Below are positions 26,148 to 34,780 of a DNA stretch of 64,000 nucleotides, in pieces; position 1 is the first letter of the stretch; each line of letters starts with the position of its first letter. Source of the stretch: Comamonas testosteroni (GTDB lineage Bacteria; Pseudomonadota; Gammaproteobacteria; Burkholderiales; Burkholderiaceae_C); the NCBI RefSeq assembly GCF_000761245.1, contig NZ_AWOR01000099.1, positions 124,001-188,000 of the forward strand. The letters run 5' to 3'. A program made the translations under genes and the position numbers. The notes below the pieces were generated by a model. It had not been told where the DNA came from. It saw nothing but the letters and a program-made list of their open reading frames with translations, and searched no databases.

Positions 26148-27833
26148 ATGGCATTGACAGACATCAAAGTCCCCGACATCGGCGACTTCTCCGAAGTTGG
26201 CGTGATCGAAGTGCTGGTCCAGGTGGGTGACACCATCAAGGTCGAGCAGTCCCTGCTGACCGTGGAATCCGATAAGGCTTCCATGGAGATCCCTTCCAGC
26301 CACGCTGGCGTGGTCAAAGAGATCAAGGTCGCTCTGGGTGACAAGGTCAAGGAAGGCTCCGTGATCGTGGTGCTGGAGACCGCTGATGCGGCACCCGCAC
26401 CTGCAGCGGCCGCTCCAGCCCCCGTAGCTGCAGCACCTGCGTCCGTGGCCGCCGCTCCTGTGGCAGCTGCACCGGTTGCCGCAGCGCCTGTTGCTTCCTC
26501 CACCGTGGACCTGAAGATCCCCGATATCGGTGACTTCAAGGACGTGGCCGTGATTGAAATGCTGGTCAAGGTGGGCGACACCGTGGCCGTTGAGCAATCG
26601 CTGTTCACTGTCGAGTCCGACAAGGCTTCGATGGAAATTCCATCGCCCTCGGCCGGCACCATCACCGCGCTGAGCATCAAGCTAGGCGACACCGTCAACA
26701 TCGGTGACGTGGTCGGTCAGATCACGGTGCAGGGCGCTGCGCCCGCTGCCGCTCCTGTGCAAGCTGCCGCCCCCGTGGCTGCACCTGCTCAGGCCGCTGC
26801 ACCTGTGGCTGCTGCTCCTGTTGCCTCCGCCCCGGTGGCATCGGCTCCTGTGGCTGCTCCTGCGCACAATCCCACCGTGGCTCCCTCGGGTCAGCTCCCC
26901 CACGCATCGCCTTCGGTGCGCAAGTTCGCTCGCGAACTGGGCGTGCCTCTGGCGGAAGTCAAGGGTTCGGGCAACAAGGGCCGTATCACGGCTGACGACA
27001 TTCAAGCCTTTACCAAGTCGGTGATGGCCGGTGCCGTGCAGACCCTAGCTCAGCAGGCTGTGGCTCCCAAGTCCTCCGGCGGCAACGTCGGTGGTCTGGA
27101 AGTGCTGGCCTGGCCCAAGGTCGACTTCGCCAAGTTCGGCGCTGTCGAGCGCAAGGACCTGTCGCGCATCAAGAAGATCTCTGGCGCCAACCTGCACCGC
27201 AACTGGGTGGTCATTCCCCACGTCACCAACAATGACGAGGCCGACATCACCGAGCTTGAAGCCTTCCGCGTTTCGACCAATGCCGAAAGCGCCAAGGCCA
27301 AGAGTGATGTCAAGGTGACGATGCTTGCTTTCGTCATCAAGGCCGTGGTGGCTGCGCTCAAGAAGTTCCCTGAGTTCAATGCCTCTCTGGACGGCGACAC
27401 CCTGGTCTACAAGCAGTACTTCAACATCGGTTTTGCCGCCGACACGCCGAACGGCCTGGTCGTTCCCGTGCTCAAGGACGCCGACAAGAAAGGCATTTTG
27501 CAGATCAGCCAGGAAATGGGCGAGCTGGCCAAGAAGGCCCGCGACGGCAAGCTGGGTGCTGCGGACATGCAAGGCGGCTGCTTCTCGATCTCGTCTCTGG
27601 GCGGCATCGGTGGCACCAACTTCACGCCCATCATCAATGCGCCTGAAGTTGCCATCCTGGGTCTGTCCAAGGGCGCCATGAAGCCCGTGTGGGATGGCAA
27701 GCAGTTCGTGCCTCGCCTGATGCTGCCTCTGAGCCTGTCGTACGATCACCGCGTCATCGACGGCGCAGCTGCCGCACGTTTCAACGCCTATCTGGGCGCT
27801 GTGCTGGCCGACTACCGCCGCATCCTGCTCTAA
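26148..27833 (+). CDS. aceF: Dihydrolipoamide acetyltransferase (PDH E2)
   Basis: A 561-residue E2 core of the pyruvate dehydrogenase complex. Two lipoyl domains are present (each with [11 protein letters not shown] carrying the lipoylated Lys, about residues 1-80 and 120-200), joined by Ala/Pro-rich flexible linkers. A peripheral-subunit-binding domain follows (ASPSVRKFARELGV, GNKGRITADD at about 250-285), then the catalytic acyltransferase domain ending with the active-site DHRVIDGAAAARF. The ATG at 26148 has GGGAGAT upstream. The linkers are long Ala-Pro-Val repeats, normal for the family. Confidence 0.98.
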   Translation: MALTDIKVPDIGDFSEVGVIEVLVQVGDTIKVEQSLLTVESDKASMEIPSSHAGVVKEIKVALGDKVKEGSVIVVLETADAAPAPAAAAPAPVAAAPASVAAAPVAAAPVAAAPVASSTVDLKIPDIGDFKDVAVIEMLVKVGDTVAVEQSLFTVESDKASMEIPSPSAGTITALSIKLGDTVNIGDVVGQITVQGAAPAAAPVQAAAPVAAPAQAAAPVAAAPVASAPVASAPVAAPAHNPTVAPSGQLPHASPSVRKFARELGVPLAEVKGSGNKGRITADDIQAFTKSVMAGAVQTLAQQAVAPKSSGGNVGGLEVLAWPKVDFAKFGAVERKDLSRIKKISGANLHRNWVVIPHVTNNDEADITELEAFRVSTNAESAKAKSDVKVTMLAFVIKAVVAALKKFPEFNASLDGDTLVYKQYFNIGFAADTPNGLVVPVLKDADKKGILQISQEMGELAKKARDGKLGAADMQGGCFSISSLGGIGGTNFTPIINAPEVAILGLSKGAMKPVWDGKQFVPRLMLPLSLSYDHRVIDGAAAARFNAYLGAVLADYRRILL

Positions 27834-27845
27834 GCAGCTGACAGG

Positions 27846-27873
27846 CAGGCCGATTTTTAGCGAAATCGGCCTG
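27846..27873. terminator. Perfect 11-bp hairpin just after aceF
   Basis: CAGGCCGATTT at 27846-27856 pairs exactly with AAATCGGCCTG at 27863-27873 around TTAGCG, 12 bp past the aceF stop. There is no long T-run after it on the plus strand, so it may be a weak terminator, an RNA-stability element, or a processing site rather than a full stop. Confidence 0.55.
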
Positions 27874-27910
27874 TAGCGCTTATCTGAATTGCGCAAGCAG
27901 CTATCTTTTT
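27862..27910 (-). repeat. Dispersed palindromic repeat, copy D
   Basis: On the minus strand: AAAAAGATAGCTGCTTGCGC, then AGATAAGCGCTACAGGCCG. The GATAGCTGCTTGCGC head and AAGCGCTACAGGCC tail match the family well. It overlaps the hairpin after aceF. Confidence 0.78.
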
Positions 27911-27939
27911 AGATGCATTGCGCTTCACCTTGCCAGCCC

Positions 27940-28824
27940 ATGAGTGAGATGAAGAACCTGAGACAGCATCCCATCGAGCACCTGCGTGGCGTCATTCCCG
28001 GTATCCGGCCTTTTCCGGATGCGGCTGACGTCTTCGCCGAGCCGGTCGAGAAGTACGCGCGGCATTTTCTGCCGCTGGTCAGCATCGACCTGGCGCTGCT
28101 CGACGATGCCTGGAGCGGGCCGATTCATCTCGTCGCCCCTTGCGAGCCCTACGAAGGGCAAGTCGGGGAGTGGGGAGGCGAGGAGTTTGGCAACGCGCTG
28201 CTCAAGCCTGACTGGCTGGCTTTCAAGCTCAACGAACAAGGCAGGTACGAGCTGCTGGGCGACTGGCGCTACTTCATGCTGGAGCAGGATCGTGCCGACT
28301 GGTCGGAAAAATCGCTCGACTGGCGCGAGGTGCGCACCCAGCATCGTGAACTGGTCAAACTTGGGGGTGTACCGCCGTTTGAACTGAACCACGAGTCCAA
28401 GTACTCATGGCGCGATGTGATGGAACTGCATTACGCAGCCCAGCACGTGGCATATGAGCAGGCCAGGCGGGACTTCCTGGCCCATGGCTGGAATGCTGCG
28501 AACGAGTGGGACGACTCCGCTGAAGTTGCCAAGCTGCCGCTGTATGAGCCAGGCACCGATTGCTACGAAACCAGCTCCGGGCGCTATCTGCTCGGCGTGC
28601 TGGGCGGCCCCTCCTGGGGCGGAAACTGGAGCAATCTGACGAATGAGCTGCTGAGCGACACTGGCGCGGACGATGGCATTCACCCCATCCACCCAGAAAC
28701 TGGCGCGCACTTCGAGTTCATCTGCAGTGCCAATGCCGATGCCTTTGCCGCAACCGGCACCGAAACCCTGCTGTTCTACGAGCCCGAAAGCCGTACCGTA
28801 TTGCTGACTTTTGACTGGAGCTAA
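27940..28824 (+). CDS. Uncharacterised protein encoded between aceF and lpdA
   Basis: A protein of about 294 residues that I do not recognise. It is acidic and rich in Trp and Tyr, with no signal peptide, membrane segment, or obvious catalytic motif. Landmarks are [52 protein letters not shown] and a C-terminal [18 protein letters not shown]. The start is uncertain: ATG at 27940 and 27949 are both in frame and neither has a convincing ribosome site. It lies in the same direction between E2 and E3 genes, separated from aceF by a hairpin and repeat and from lpdA by 94 bp. A PDH link is not shown; it may be a later insertion. Confidence 0.65.
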   Translation: MSEMKNLRQHPIEHLRGVIPGIRPFPDAADVFAEPVEKYARHFLPLVSIDLALLDDAWSGPIHLVAPCEPYEGQVGEWGGEEFGNALLKPDWLAFKLNEQGRYELLGDWRYFMLEQDRADWSEKSLDWREVRTQHRELVKLGGVPPFELNHESKYSWRDVMELHYAAQHVAYEQARRDFLAHGWNAANEWDDSAEVAKLPLYEPGTDCYETSSGRYLLGVLGGPSWGGNWSNLTNELLSDTGADDGIHPIHPETGAHFEFICSANADAFAATGTETLLFYEPESRTVLLTFDWS

Positions 28825-28918
28825 GGCGTCAGCCGCCAGGCTTCAACCCGGAAATATCGTTTTCAGCTGCCCGAGCGAATCGGGCGGCACAGAGACAAAA
28901 ACCAAGATAGGAGCGCAT

Positions 28919-30754
28919 ATGAGCCTCATCGATATCAAGGTGCCCAATATCGGCGACTTCGCCGAAGTGGGCGTGATCGAACTGCTGGTCAACGCCGGCG
29001 ACACCGTGTCCGTGGACCAGTCCCTCATCACCGTGGAGTCGGACAAGGCCTCCATGGAAATTCCTTCCAGCCATGCTGGCGTCGTGAAGGAAATCAAGGT
29101 CAAGGTCGGTGACAAGGTTGCCGAAGGCTCCATTGTGCTGTCGCTGGAAGCCGCAGCCGGTGCTGCCGCCGCTCCCGCACAGGCAGCAGCGCCCGCCGCA
29201 GCCGCTCCCGCACCTGTGGCCGCCCCCGTGGCTGCCGCTCCAGCTCCCGTGGCCAGCAACTTTGCCGGTACCGTGGACATGGACTGCGACGTCGTCGTTC
29301 TGGGCGGTGGCCCTGGCGGCTACTCCGCCGCTTTCCGCGCAGCCGACCTGGGCCTGAAGGTCGTGCTGGTCGAGCGCTACGCCACCCTGGGCGGTGTCTG
29401 CCTGAACGTGGGTTGCATCCCCTCCAAGGCCCTGCTGCACGTCGCAGCTGTGATGGACGAAGTCAAGCACCTGGAAGTGGCAGGCGTGAAGTTTGCCGCT
29501 CCTGAAGTGAACATCGACCAGTTGCGCGGCCACAAGGAAAAGGTCATCGGCAAGCTGACCGGCGGTCTGGGCCAGATGGCCAAGATGCGCAAGGTCACCG
29601 TCGTGCGCGGCTATGGCAACTTCGTCTCGGCCAACCACATCGAAGTCGAAGAAACCACCGGTTCCGGCCAGGAAAAGACCGGCAGCAAGAAGATCGTTCA
29701 GTTCAAGAACGCCATCATCGCCGCGGGCTCGCAAGCCGTGCACCTGCCCTTCATGCCTAAGGACCCCCGCGTGGTTGATTCCACCGGCGCCCTGGACCTG
29801 AAGGAAGTGCCCAAGCGCATGCTGATTCTGGGCGGCGGCATCATCGGCCTGGAAATGGGCACCGTCTACAGCACGCTGGGCGCACGTCTGGACGTGGTGG
29901 AAATGATGGACGGCCTGATGCAGGGAGCTGACCGCGATCTGGTCAAGGTCTGGCAGAAGATGAACGCGCCGCGTTTCGACAACATTATGGTCAACACCAA
30001 GACCGTGGGTGCCGAAGCCACGCCCGAAGGCATCAAGGTCACGTTTGCTCCTGCCAAGGACGGCGTCACCGTGCCCGAACCCCAGACATACGACCTGGTG
30101 CTGCAAGCCGTGGGCCGCACGCCCAACGGCAAGAAGATCAGCGCCGACAAGGCTGGCGTGGCCGTGACCGACCGCGGCTTCATCGACGTCGACATCCAGA
30201 TGCGCACCAACGTGCCCAACATCTTCGCGATCGGCGACATCGTGGGTCAGCCCATGCTGGCGCACAAGGCCGTGCACGAAGCGCATGTGGCCGCCGAAGT
30301 CATCGCCGGTGAACTGCAAGGTAACAAGGAGTTGGCAGCTGCCGCTTTCAACGCCCGCGTGATTCCTTCGGTCGCCTACACCGACCCCGAAGTGGCATGG
30401 GTCGGTCTGACCGAAGACCAGGCCAAGGCACAAGGCATCAAGGTCAAGAAGGGCCTGTTCCCCTGGGCTGCCTCGGGCCGCGCCATCGCCAACGGCCGCG
30501 ACGAAGGCTTCACCAAGCTGTTGTTTGACGACTCCCCCGAAGCCCACGGCCACGGCCGTATCCTTGGCGGCGGCATGGTCGGCACGCATGCCGGCGACAT
30601 GATTGGTGAAATCGCCCTGGCCATCGAGATGGGTGCTGACACCGTGGACATCGGCAAGACCATCCACCCCCATCCAACCCTTGGCGAGTCCATCGGCATG
30701 GCGGCGGAAGTGGCGCACGGTTCCTGCACGGACGTGCCACCGGTGCGCAAGTAA
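28919..30754 (+). CDS. lpdA: Dihydrolipoamide dehydrogenase with N-terminal lipoyl domain (PDH E3)
   Basis: A 611-residue flavoprotein that reoxidises dihydrolipoyl groups with NAD+. Residues 1-80 are a lipoyl domain ([11 protein letters not shown]), followed by an Ala/Pro linker to about 118. The disulfide oxidoreductase part then begins with FAD-binding [15 protein letters not shown], the redox-active disulfide [19 protein letters not shown]-binding [13 protein letters not shown], and the C-terminal [13 protein letters not shown] with the catalytic His. Lipoyl-fused E3 is known in Neisseria and Cupriavidus PDH. The ATG at 28919 has AGGAG upstream; longer in-frame starts are rejected. A strong terminator follows. 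Confidence 0.97.
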   Translation: MSLIDIKVPNIGDFAEVGVIELLVNAGDTVSVDQSLITVESDKASMEIPSSHAGVVKEIKVKVGDKVAEGSIVLSLEAAAGAAAAPAQAAAPAAAAPAPVAAPVAAAPAPVASNFAGTVDMDCDVVVLGGGPGGYSAAFRAADLGLKVVLVERYATLGGVCLNVGCIPSKALLHVAAVMDEVKHLEVAGVKFAAPEVNIDQLRGHKEKVIGKLTGGLGQMAKMRKVTVVRGYGNFVSANHIEVEETTGSGQEKTGSKKIVQFKNAIIAAGSQAVHLPFMPKDPRVVDSTGALDLKEVPKRMLILGGGIIGLEMGTVYSTLGARLDVVEMMDGLMQGADRDLVKVWQKMNAPRFDNIMVNTKTVGAEATPEGIKVTFAPAKDGVTVPEPQTYDLVLQAVGRTPNGKKISADKAGVAVTDRGFIDVDIQMRTNVPNIFAIGDIVGQPMLAHKAVHEAHVAAEVIAGELQGNKELAAAAFNARVIPSVAYTDPEVAWVGLTEDQAKAQGIKVKKGLFPWAASGRAIANGRDEGFTKLLFDDSPEAHGHGRILGGGMVGTHAGDMIGEIALAIEMGADTVDIGKTIHPHPTLGESIGMAAEVAHGSCTDVPPVRK

Positions 30755-30789
30755 GCGTAGTGATTAGGTCTCAGGACCTGCTCAAAATA

Positions 30790-30815
30790 AAGGCAGCCTT
30801 AGGGCTGCTTTTTTA
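30790..30815 (+). terminator. Rho-independent terminator after lpdA
   Basis: GCAGCC at 30793-30798 and GGCTGC at 30803-30808 with loop TTAG, A-rich before and TTTTTT after. Confidence 0.9.
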
Positions 30816-30818
30816 TTC

Positions 30819-30868
30819 TGATGTCTGCTTGCGCTGAATTGGCAAGCGCTGGAGACATATTTGATTGT
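30819..30868 (+). repeat. Dispersed palindromic repeat, copy E
   Basis: TGCTTGCGC...GCAAGCGCTGGAGACATATTTGAT has the family core and tail, with a diverged head (TGATGTCTGCTT). It abuts the hipA remnant on its 5' side. Confidence 0.62.
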
Positions 30869-31257
30869 ATTTTTATCTATGCCTGCTGAGCTTCAATGCG
30901 CTGATTGGCAACCATGATGTGCATGGCAAGAATTTTTCGCTGCTGTACAAGGTTAGGAGCCCTGTGCTGGCACCGTTCTACGATCTGCTCTCTACAGCGA
31001 TTTACCCCCAGCTGACGCCCAAGATGGCAATGAAGGTGGGCAGCAAATACAAGTTCAGCGAGCTGGAAGCCAGGCACTGGGAGCAGTTTGCCGAAGAATC
31101 AGGCCTCGCCAAGGCTGCGACGCGCAAGCGTTTGCAGCAGTTGGCGAAAGAGCTACCCGCTGCCGCCCGCAAGCTGCAGGCTGCGCCATCGCATGGTAAT
31201 GCGATCGTGCAGCTGATAGAGCAGCGCTGTGCTTTGACGCTGAGGCGCTTGGCTTGA
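30865..31257 (+). pseudogene. Truncated hipA-like kinase remnant (C-terminal part)
   Basis: The frame encodes about 130 residues matching only the end of HipA-type serine/threonine kinases: LLSFNALIGNHDVHGKNFSLLY contains the catalytic-loop pattern GNxDxHxKN, followed by LAPFYDLLSTAIYP and a helical tail. A full HipA is about 400-440 residues, so roughly the first 70 percent is missing, including the ATP-binding part. The frame opens with TTG and no ribosome site, directly at repeat copy E. No hipB is present. It cannot encode a working toxin and is best read as a decayed toxin-antitoxin fragment. Confidence 0.8.
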
Positions 31258-31304
31258 GCACGCGTGATTTCACGCCTAGATCGGAGCGCAGCGATGCCAA
31301 TTAA

Positions 31305-31322
31305 ATTTCCCGAACGGGAAAT
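31305..31322. promoter_or_regulatory. Operator-like palindrome 1 near hipA remnant
   Basis: ATTTCCC-GAAC-GGGAAAT, an 18-bp interrupted palindrome. It shares 16 of 18 positions with a second copy starting 49 bp downstream, the paired layout expected of HipB-type autoregulator sites. Confidence 0.55.
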
Positions 31323-31353
31323 ATGTATTTAAATCAGCTGCGGCAAGTTAAAA

Positions 31354-31371
31354 ATTTCCTGATCGGGAAAT
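31354..31371. promoter_or_regulatory. Operator-like palindrome 2 near hipA remnant
   Basis: ATTTCCT-GATC-GGGAAAT, the second member of the pair. It lies about 115 bp upstream of the GFA-family gene and just before repeat copy F. Confidence 0.55.
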
Positions 31372-31377
31372 CCCAAG

Positions 31378-31425
31378 TTTCATAGCTTCTAGTGGTTGTT
31401 GCATAAGTGTTTGAGTCTGATTTGA
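31378..31425 (+). repeat. Dispersed palindromic repeat, copy F (degenerate)
   Basis: Head TTTCATAGCTTCTAGTGG, later ATAAGTGTTTGAGTCTGATTTGA. It is recognisable but diverged, in the same orientation as copy E; together they flank the hipA remnant and operator pair. Confidence 0.5.
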
Positions 31426-31486
31426 CCGATATTGGATGGCGTTGATTTCAACGCTCGCCACATACCCCCCCTTGATGGAGACCGTC

Positions 31487-31963
31487 ATGCTCATTCCCAG
31501 CCTCGATCTATCCCAACCGCTACAAGCAAGCTGCCATTGCGGCGCAGTGCGTTTTTCAGTGCTGCTCAGCGACGGGCTGAACACCGCACGGCGTTGCAAT
31601 TGTTCGTTTTGCCGCATGCGCGGTGCGGTGGCGTTGTCGGCAGAGCTGAGCGGAATCGAGGTGCTGCAGGGACAGGATGCGCTGACGCTCTACCAGTTCA
31701 ATACCGGGCAGGCCAAGCATTTCTTTTGCAAGCATTGCGGCATTTATACCTTTCACCAGCGGCGCTCGTCGCCGCATCAGTACGGTGTGAATGTGGCTTG
31801 CATAGCGGGCATGAGCCCGTTTGACTTTGCCGAAGTAGTGGTGAGCGAAGGGCGCTCGCACCCCAACGACCGCCGCGCAGGTGCTGCTGCGGGCAAGTCT
31901 GTGGCGGCGGGCTGGCTGAGTTACAAGGCGAATCCCTTGGCCGAAGCGCAGCTTGAGGAGTAA
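31487..31963 (+). CDS. GFA family (Mss4-fold) zinc protein
   Basis: A 158-residue protein of the glutathione-dependent formaldehyde-activating family. The zinc-binding cysteines are visible as SCHCGAVRF, RRCNCSFCRMRG and FFCKHCGIYTFH, in the family order. Most members are uncharacterised; only some act on S-hydroxymethyl-glutathione, so the reaction is not assigned. The ATG at 31487 has TGGAG 6 bp upstream, better than the in-frame ATG at 31475. It lies downstream of the hip-type palindromes and a repeat, and converges on an MFS gene. Confidence 0.88.
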   Translation: MLIPSLDLSQPLQASCHCGAVRFSVLLSDGLNTARRCNCSFCRMRGAVALSAELSGIEVLQGQDALTLYQFNTGQAKHFFCKHCGIYTFHQRRSSPHQYGVNVACIAGMSPFDFAEVVVSEGRSHPNDRRAGAAAGKSVAAGWLSYKANPLAEAQLEE

Positions 31964-31964
31964 T

Positions 31965-32022
31965 TTTGATAGCTGCTAACGCTTTGCAGGTAAGCGTTAG
32001 CGGTCATTTTTAATGAAATTTC
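31965..32022 (+). repeat. Dispersed palindromic repeat, copy G
   Basis: TTTTGATAGCTGCTAACGCTT...GTAAGCGTTAGCGGTCATTTTTAATGAA: full head, perfect AACGCTT/AAGCGTT core arms and tail. It lies between convergent GFA and MFS genes. Confidence 0.8.
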
Positions 32023-32106
32023 TGAGTTCGGCATCGAATCAGCCAGCCAGATAGGCCGGCGGGCGGTGCAGGTGGGGCGCTGCCTGGCAAGCGCGCCCGC
32101 CATGGC

Positions 32107-33477
32107 TTAGCCGCGCCTGGCCTTGGTGCCGCGCACCGCTACCATTAGCACCAGTGCCGAGAGGATCAGCATGACCAGCACGAGATAAATGCTGTAGTGC
32201 CTGTTGCCTGTGTACTGGGTCAGCAGGCCGGCCAGCGTGGGGCTGGCGGCCGAGCCCAGGTTGCCCAGGCTGCTGATGAGGGCGATGCCACCGGCGGCCA
32301 CGGCCGGTGACAGATAGTCGCTGACTAGGGCAAAGAACAGTGGGGGCAGGGCCGCAAGTCCGATCAGCGTGAAGGCCAGTGCAATCAGCGAGCCCTCAAG
32401 ATGGCCGTGCATCTGCAGGGTGACGATCAGGCCGGCAATGGCCATGCCGGTGGCGATGAACAAATGCCAGCGGCGGTCGCGGAACCGGTCGGAGCTGGCA
32501 CCGAAGGCAATCATGCCGAAGAAGCCTGCGACAAAGGGAAGGGCCGAGTAGACGCCGACATGCAGCACGTCCTGCACGCCCAGGCCCTGAATCACGGTAG
32601 GCATCCAGAAAACAAACAGATAGGTGGCACCGTGCATCATGAAATACACGAGTGACAGGGCATAGACCTTGGGGTCGTGCAGCAACTGGCCCAGAGTGGC
32701 GCTGCTGTGGGCCGCCTTGTGCCCGTGGCCGCCATGATGAGCAACTTGGCCGCCGTCGTTGGCGATGTTGTGTTGCAGGCGCGCTTTTTCGGCGTCTGTC
32801 AGCCAGCCGGCATCGCTCGGCTTGTCCTGGAGATAGAAGTAGAGGATCAGACCCAGCATGCAGGCGGGAGGGCCCTGAATGAGAAACAGCCACTGCCAGC
32901 CATGCAGACCGTCGATGCCATCCATATATTTGAGAATGGCGCCGCACAACGGGCCGGCCGCAATCGCCATGGCCATGACGGCTGAGAGAAAGATGGAGAT
33001 CACGCGGCCGCGGCGTGCCGAGGGATACCAGTAGGTGAAGTAGAGAATGACGCCGGGAAAGAAGCCGGCTTCGAAGGCGCCCAGTAGAAAGCGTGCCACA
33101 TAGAACTGCATGGGAGTGGAGACCCAGGCCATGGCGGTGGCGATGACGCCCCAGACCAGCATGATGCGCATCAGCGTCTTGCGCGTGCCAATCTTCTCCA
33201 GCAGCAGATTGCTGGGCACTTCAAACAGAAAGTAGCCGATGAAGAACAGGCCAGCGCCAAAGCCGTAGGCGGCGTCGCCGAAATCCAGCGTCTGCTTCAT
33301 CTGGATCTGGGCGTAGCCGATGTTGATGCGGTCCAGGTAGGCGACCATGTAGCAGATCAGCAGCAGGGGCAGCAGCCGCCAACTGACCTTGGCATACAGC
33401 GCGTTGTCTGCATCGATGTCGTTGCTGGTGTCCTGCCTGGGCGTTGCGCCCGAAATGGTCGTCGCGCTTGGGGTCAT
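32107..33477 (-). CDS. MFS transporter, anion:cation symporter type
   Basis: A 456-residue twelve-segment membrane protein of the ACS group, which takes up organic anions such as phthalate, tartrate, or hexuronates with protons or sodium. Typical features are LICYMVAYLDRINIGYA in the first segment, LFFIGYFLFEVPSNLLLEKIGTR, and RFLLGAFEAGFFPGVILYFTYWYPSARRGR. The central loop carries a His cluster (HHGGHGHKAAH). The start is the ATG complementary to 33475-33477. There is no enzyme gene next to it to indicate the substrate. Confidence 0.9.
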   Translation of the reverse strand: MTPSATTISGATPRQDTSNDIDADNALYAKVSWRLLPLLLICYMVAYLDRINIGYAQIQMKQTLDFGDAAYGFGAGLFFIGYFLFEVPSNLLLEKIGTRKTLMRIMLVWGVIATAMAWVSTPMQFYVARFLLGAFEAGFFPGVILYFTYWYPSARRGRVISIFLSAVMAMAIAAGPLCGAILKYMDGIDGLHGWQWLFLIQGPPACMLGLILYFYLQDKPSDAGWLTDAEKARLQHNIANDGGQVAHHGGHGHKAAHSSATLGQLLHDPKVYALSLVYFMMHGATYLFVFWMPTVIQGLGVQDVLHVGVYSALPFVAGFFGMIAFGASSDRFRDRRWHLFIATGMAIAGLIVTLQMHGHLEGSLIALAFTLIGLAALPPLFFALVSDYLSPAVAAGGIALISSLGNLGSAASPTLAGLLTQYTGNRHYSIYLVLVMLILSALVLMVAVRGTKARRG

Positions 33478-34228
33478 GCTTGCCTCTTGGAAGTTGGTAT
33501 GGGGCGCTGGGCGCTTCCTTGCGGCGCGGGTTGCAGCATCACGACGTAGACGCTACAAGCCACTGCGCTAGGGCTATGCCGGGCTTTTTTGTTGTCTTGA
33601 ATACAGGGGGAGCTGCGCAGAGGCTCACAGCATCAAGCCGTGGGGCATAGGCTGCCAAGTCTTGGTGCAAGGACCTCACGCGGTCACGGCGGAGACTGTG
33701 GTTGTGACCAGTGATTGGGCTGCTTGCCTTCGAGTTCCCGGTTCATTTCCTGCTACTGCCCTTCATGGCCTGGACCTGGCTGCGCACAGGTATGCATCAG
33801 CCTGTCTTGACCTCTGCGGGGGGCAGAAATCAAGGAGTTCGAGGGGGCAATGTAGGGCTGGTGCCCTGAACGGACTTAACGCATGCCGCAATTTAGTTGC
33901 CAGATCATGACATCCGAGGGTAAACCTTAGGGTCGGCCTTGCTGCGGCAAGGCAACGGGAGATGCTGCAGTTTCGCGCAGCGATAGCGTGCGCCCATGCT
34001 GCACTTGCGCAGGGCAGGCAGCCGTTTCATCTGCGGATAGCTGATGTGGCTGAGTATGTATTTTTGATAATGGCCAGCGCTCTGAGTATGGGAGAAGGAG
34101 CCAGTTGGGCTTTTATTCGCACAAGCGGGTTGCCAGAGCTTTTGAGCCGCCGCATTAAGCTAGCGGATACGCCCGGCATGGCTCCGGGCGTTGGTGGATC
34201 GCTGGGTTCAGCGATGGGGCGTGCTGCC
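33478..34228. other. 750-bp gap without a credible gene
   Basis: Short open frames at 33662-33910 and 33962-34252 have no recognisable protein. A frame from GTG 33711 to 33869 reads a hydrophobic stretch (FPVHFLLLPFMAWTWL) but has no ribosome site. A hairpin GCCTTGCTGCGGCAAGGC is near 33936 and CGCCCGG...CCGGGCG near 34168, neither with a T-run. This may be decayed coding sequence. Confidence 0.35.
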
Positions 34229-34585
34229 TCAGGCCTTTTTCAGAAACTCTGATTTGAGAATGAATGGACCCTGATCCGTCTTGCAATCCACGTCATGGTC
34301 GCCGTTGTCATAGACTAGGCGAATGCCTTTGATCTTGGTGCCTTTTTTGATGACGGTAGAGGAGCCTTTGACCTTCAAGTCCTTGACCAGCAGCACACTG
34401 TCGCCGTCGGCCAGCGGCGTGCCGTTGGCGTCCTTGATGACGCGGGGGCCGTTGTCTTCATCGGCGATGGCTTCTGCATGGGCCGACCATTCATGGGCGC
34501 AGTCGGGGCAGATCAGCAGATCGCCATCGGGGTAGGTGTTGTCCAGACCGCATTGGGGGCAAGAGGGTAGGGTGGCTGTGCTCAA
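34229..34585 (-). CDS. YjdM/PhnA family zinc-ribbon protein
   Basis: A 118-residue protein of the family first called PhnA (now YjdM in E. coli), not the phosphonoacetate hydrolase. The N-terminal zinc ribbon is CPQCGLDNTYPDGDLLICPDCAHEW; the C-terminal small barrel runs DANGTPLADGDSVLLVKDLKVKG to the end. Function is unknown. It starts with TTG (complement of 34583-34585), supported by GGAAG 7 bp upstream and by the family N-terminus; no in-frame ATG fits. Confidence 0.92.
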   Translation of the reverse strand: MSTATLPSCPQCGLDNTYPDGDLLICPDCAHEWSAHAEAIADEDNGPRVIKDANGTPLADGDSVLLVKDLKVKGSSTVIKKGTKIKGIRLVYDNGDHDVDCKTDQGPFILKSEFLKKA

Positions 34586-34710
34586 GGATTAGCTTCCGTT
34601 CAAAGAGTAAGCACCAAGCCTAGCTGCTAAACAGTAGTGTCCCGGATTGGTGCGGATTGCAAGACCACCATGCCCAAGGCTGGGGCGCAGCCGCATGGCA
34701 TGAATTTTAT

Positions 34711-34771
34711 GTTTTTGATAGCTTCTGGCGCTTTCTGGGTAAGCGCCAGAGGCCGTTTTGTCTTGAATTTT
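34711..34771 (+). repeat. Dispersed palindromic repeat, copy H (best example)
   Basis: GTTTTTGATAGCTTCTGGCG, then CTTTCTGGGTAAGCGCCAGA, then GGCCGTTTTGTCTTGAATTT. The arms TCTGGCGCTT and AAGCGCCAGA are exact complements (10-bp stem). It lies between the LysR gene end and the YjdM gene start. Confidence 0.85.
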
Positions 34772-34780
34772 TGCGGGAAA

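Noticed and set aside
23208-26597. A 1129-codon open frame on the minus strand opposite aceE
   Set aside because: It is the antisense shadow of aceE and the start of aceF. High-GC codon bias leaves long stop-free antisense frames; the protein is His/Val/Gln-rich with no domain.
28829-30718. A 629-codon minus-strand frame across lpdA
   Set aside because: Antisense to the E3 gene, with the typical His/Gly/Asp-rich shadow composition.
33711-33869. Small hydrophobic open frame starting with GTG
   Set aside because: No ribosome site, 52 codons only, and no recognisable family; kept only as a possible remnant.
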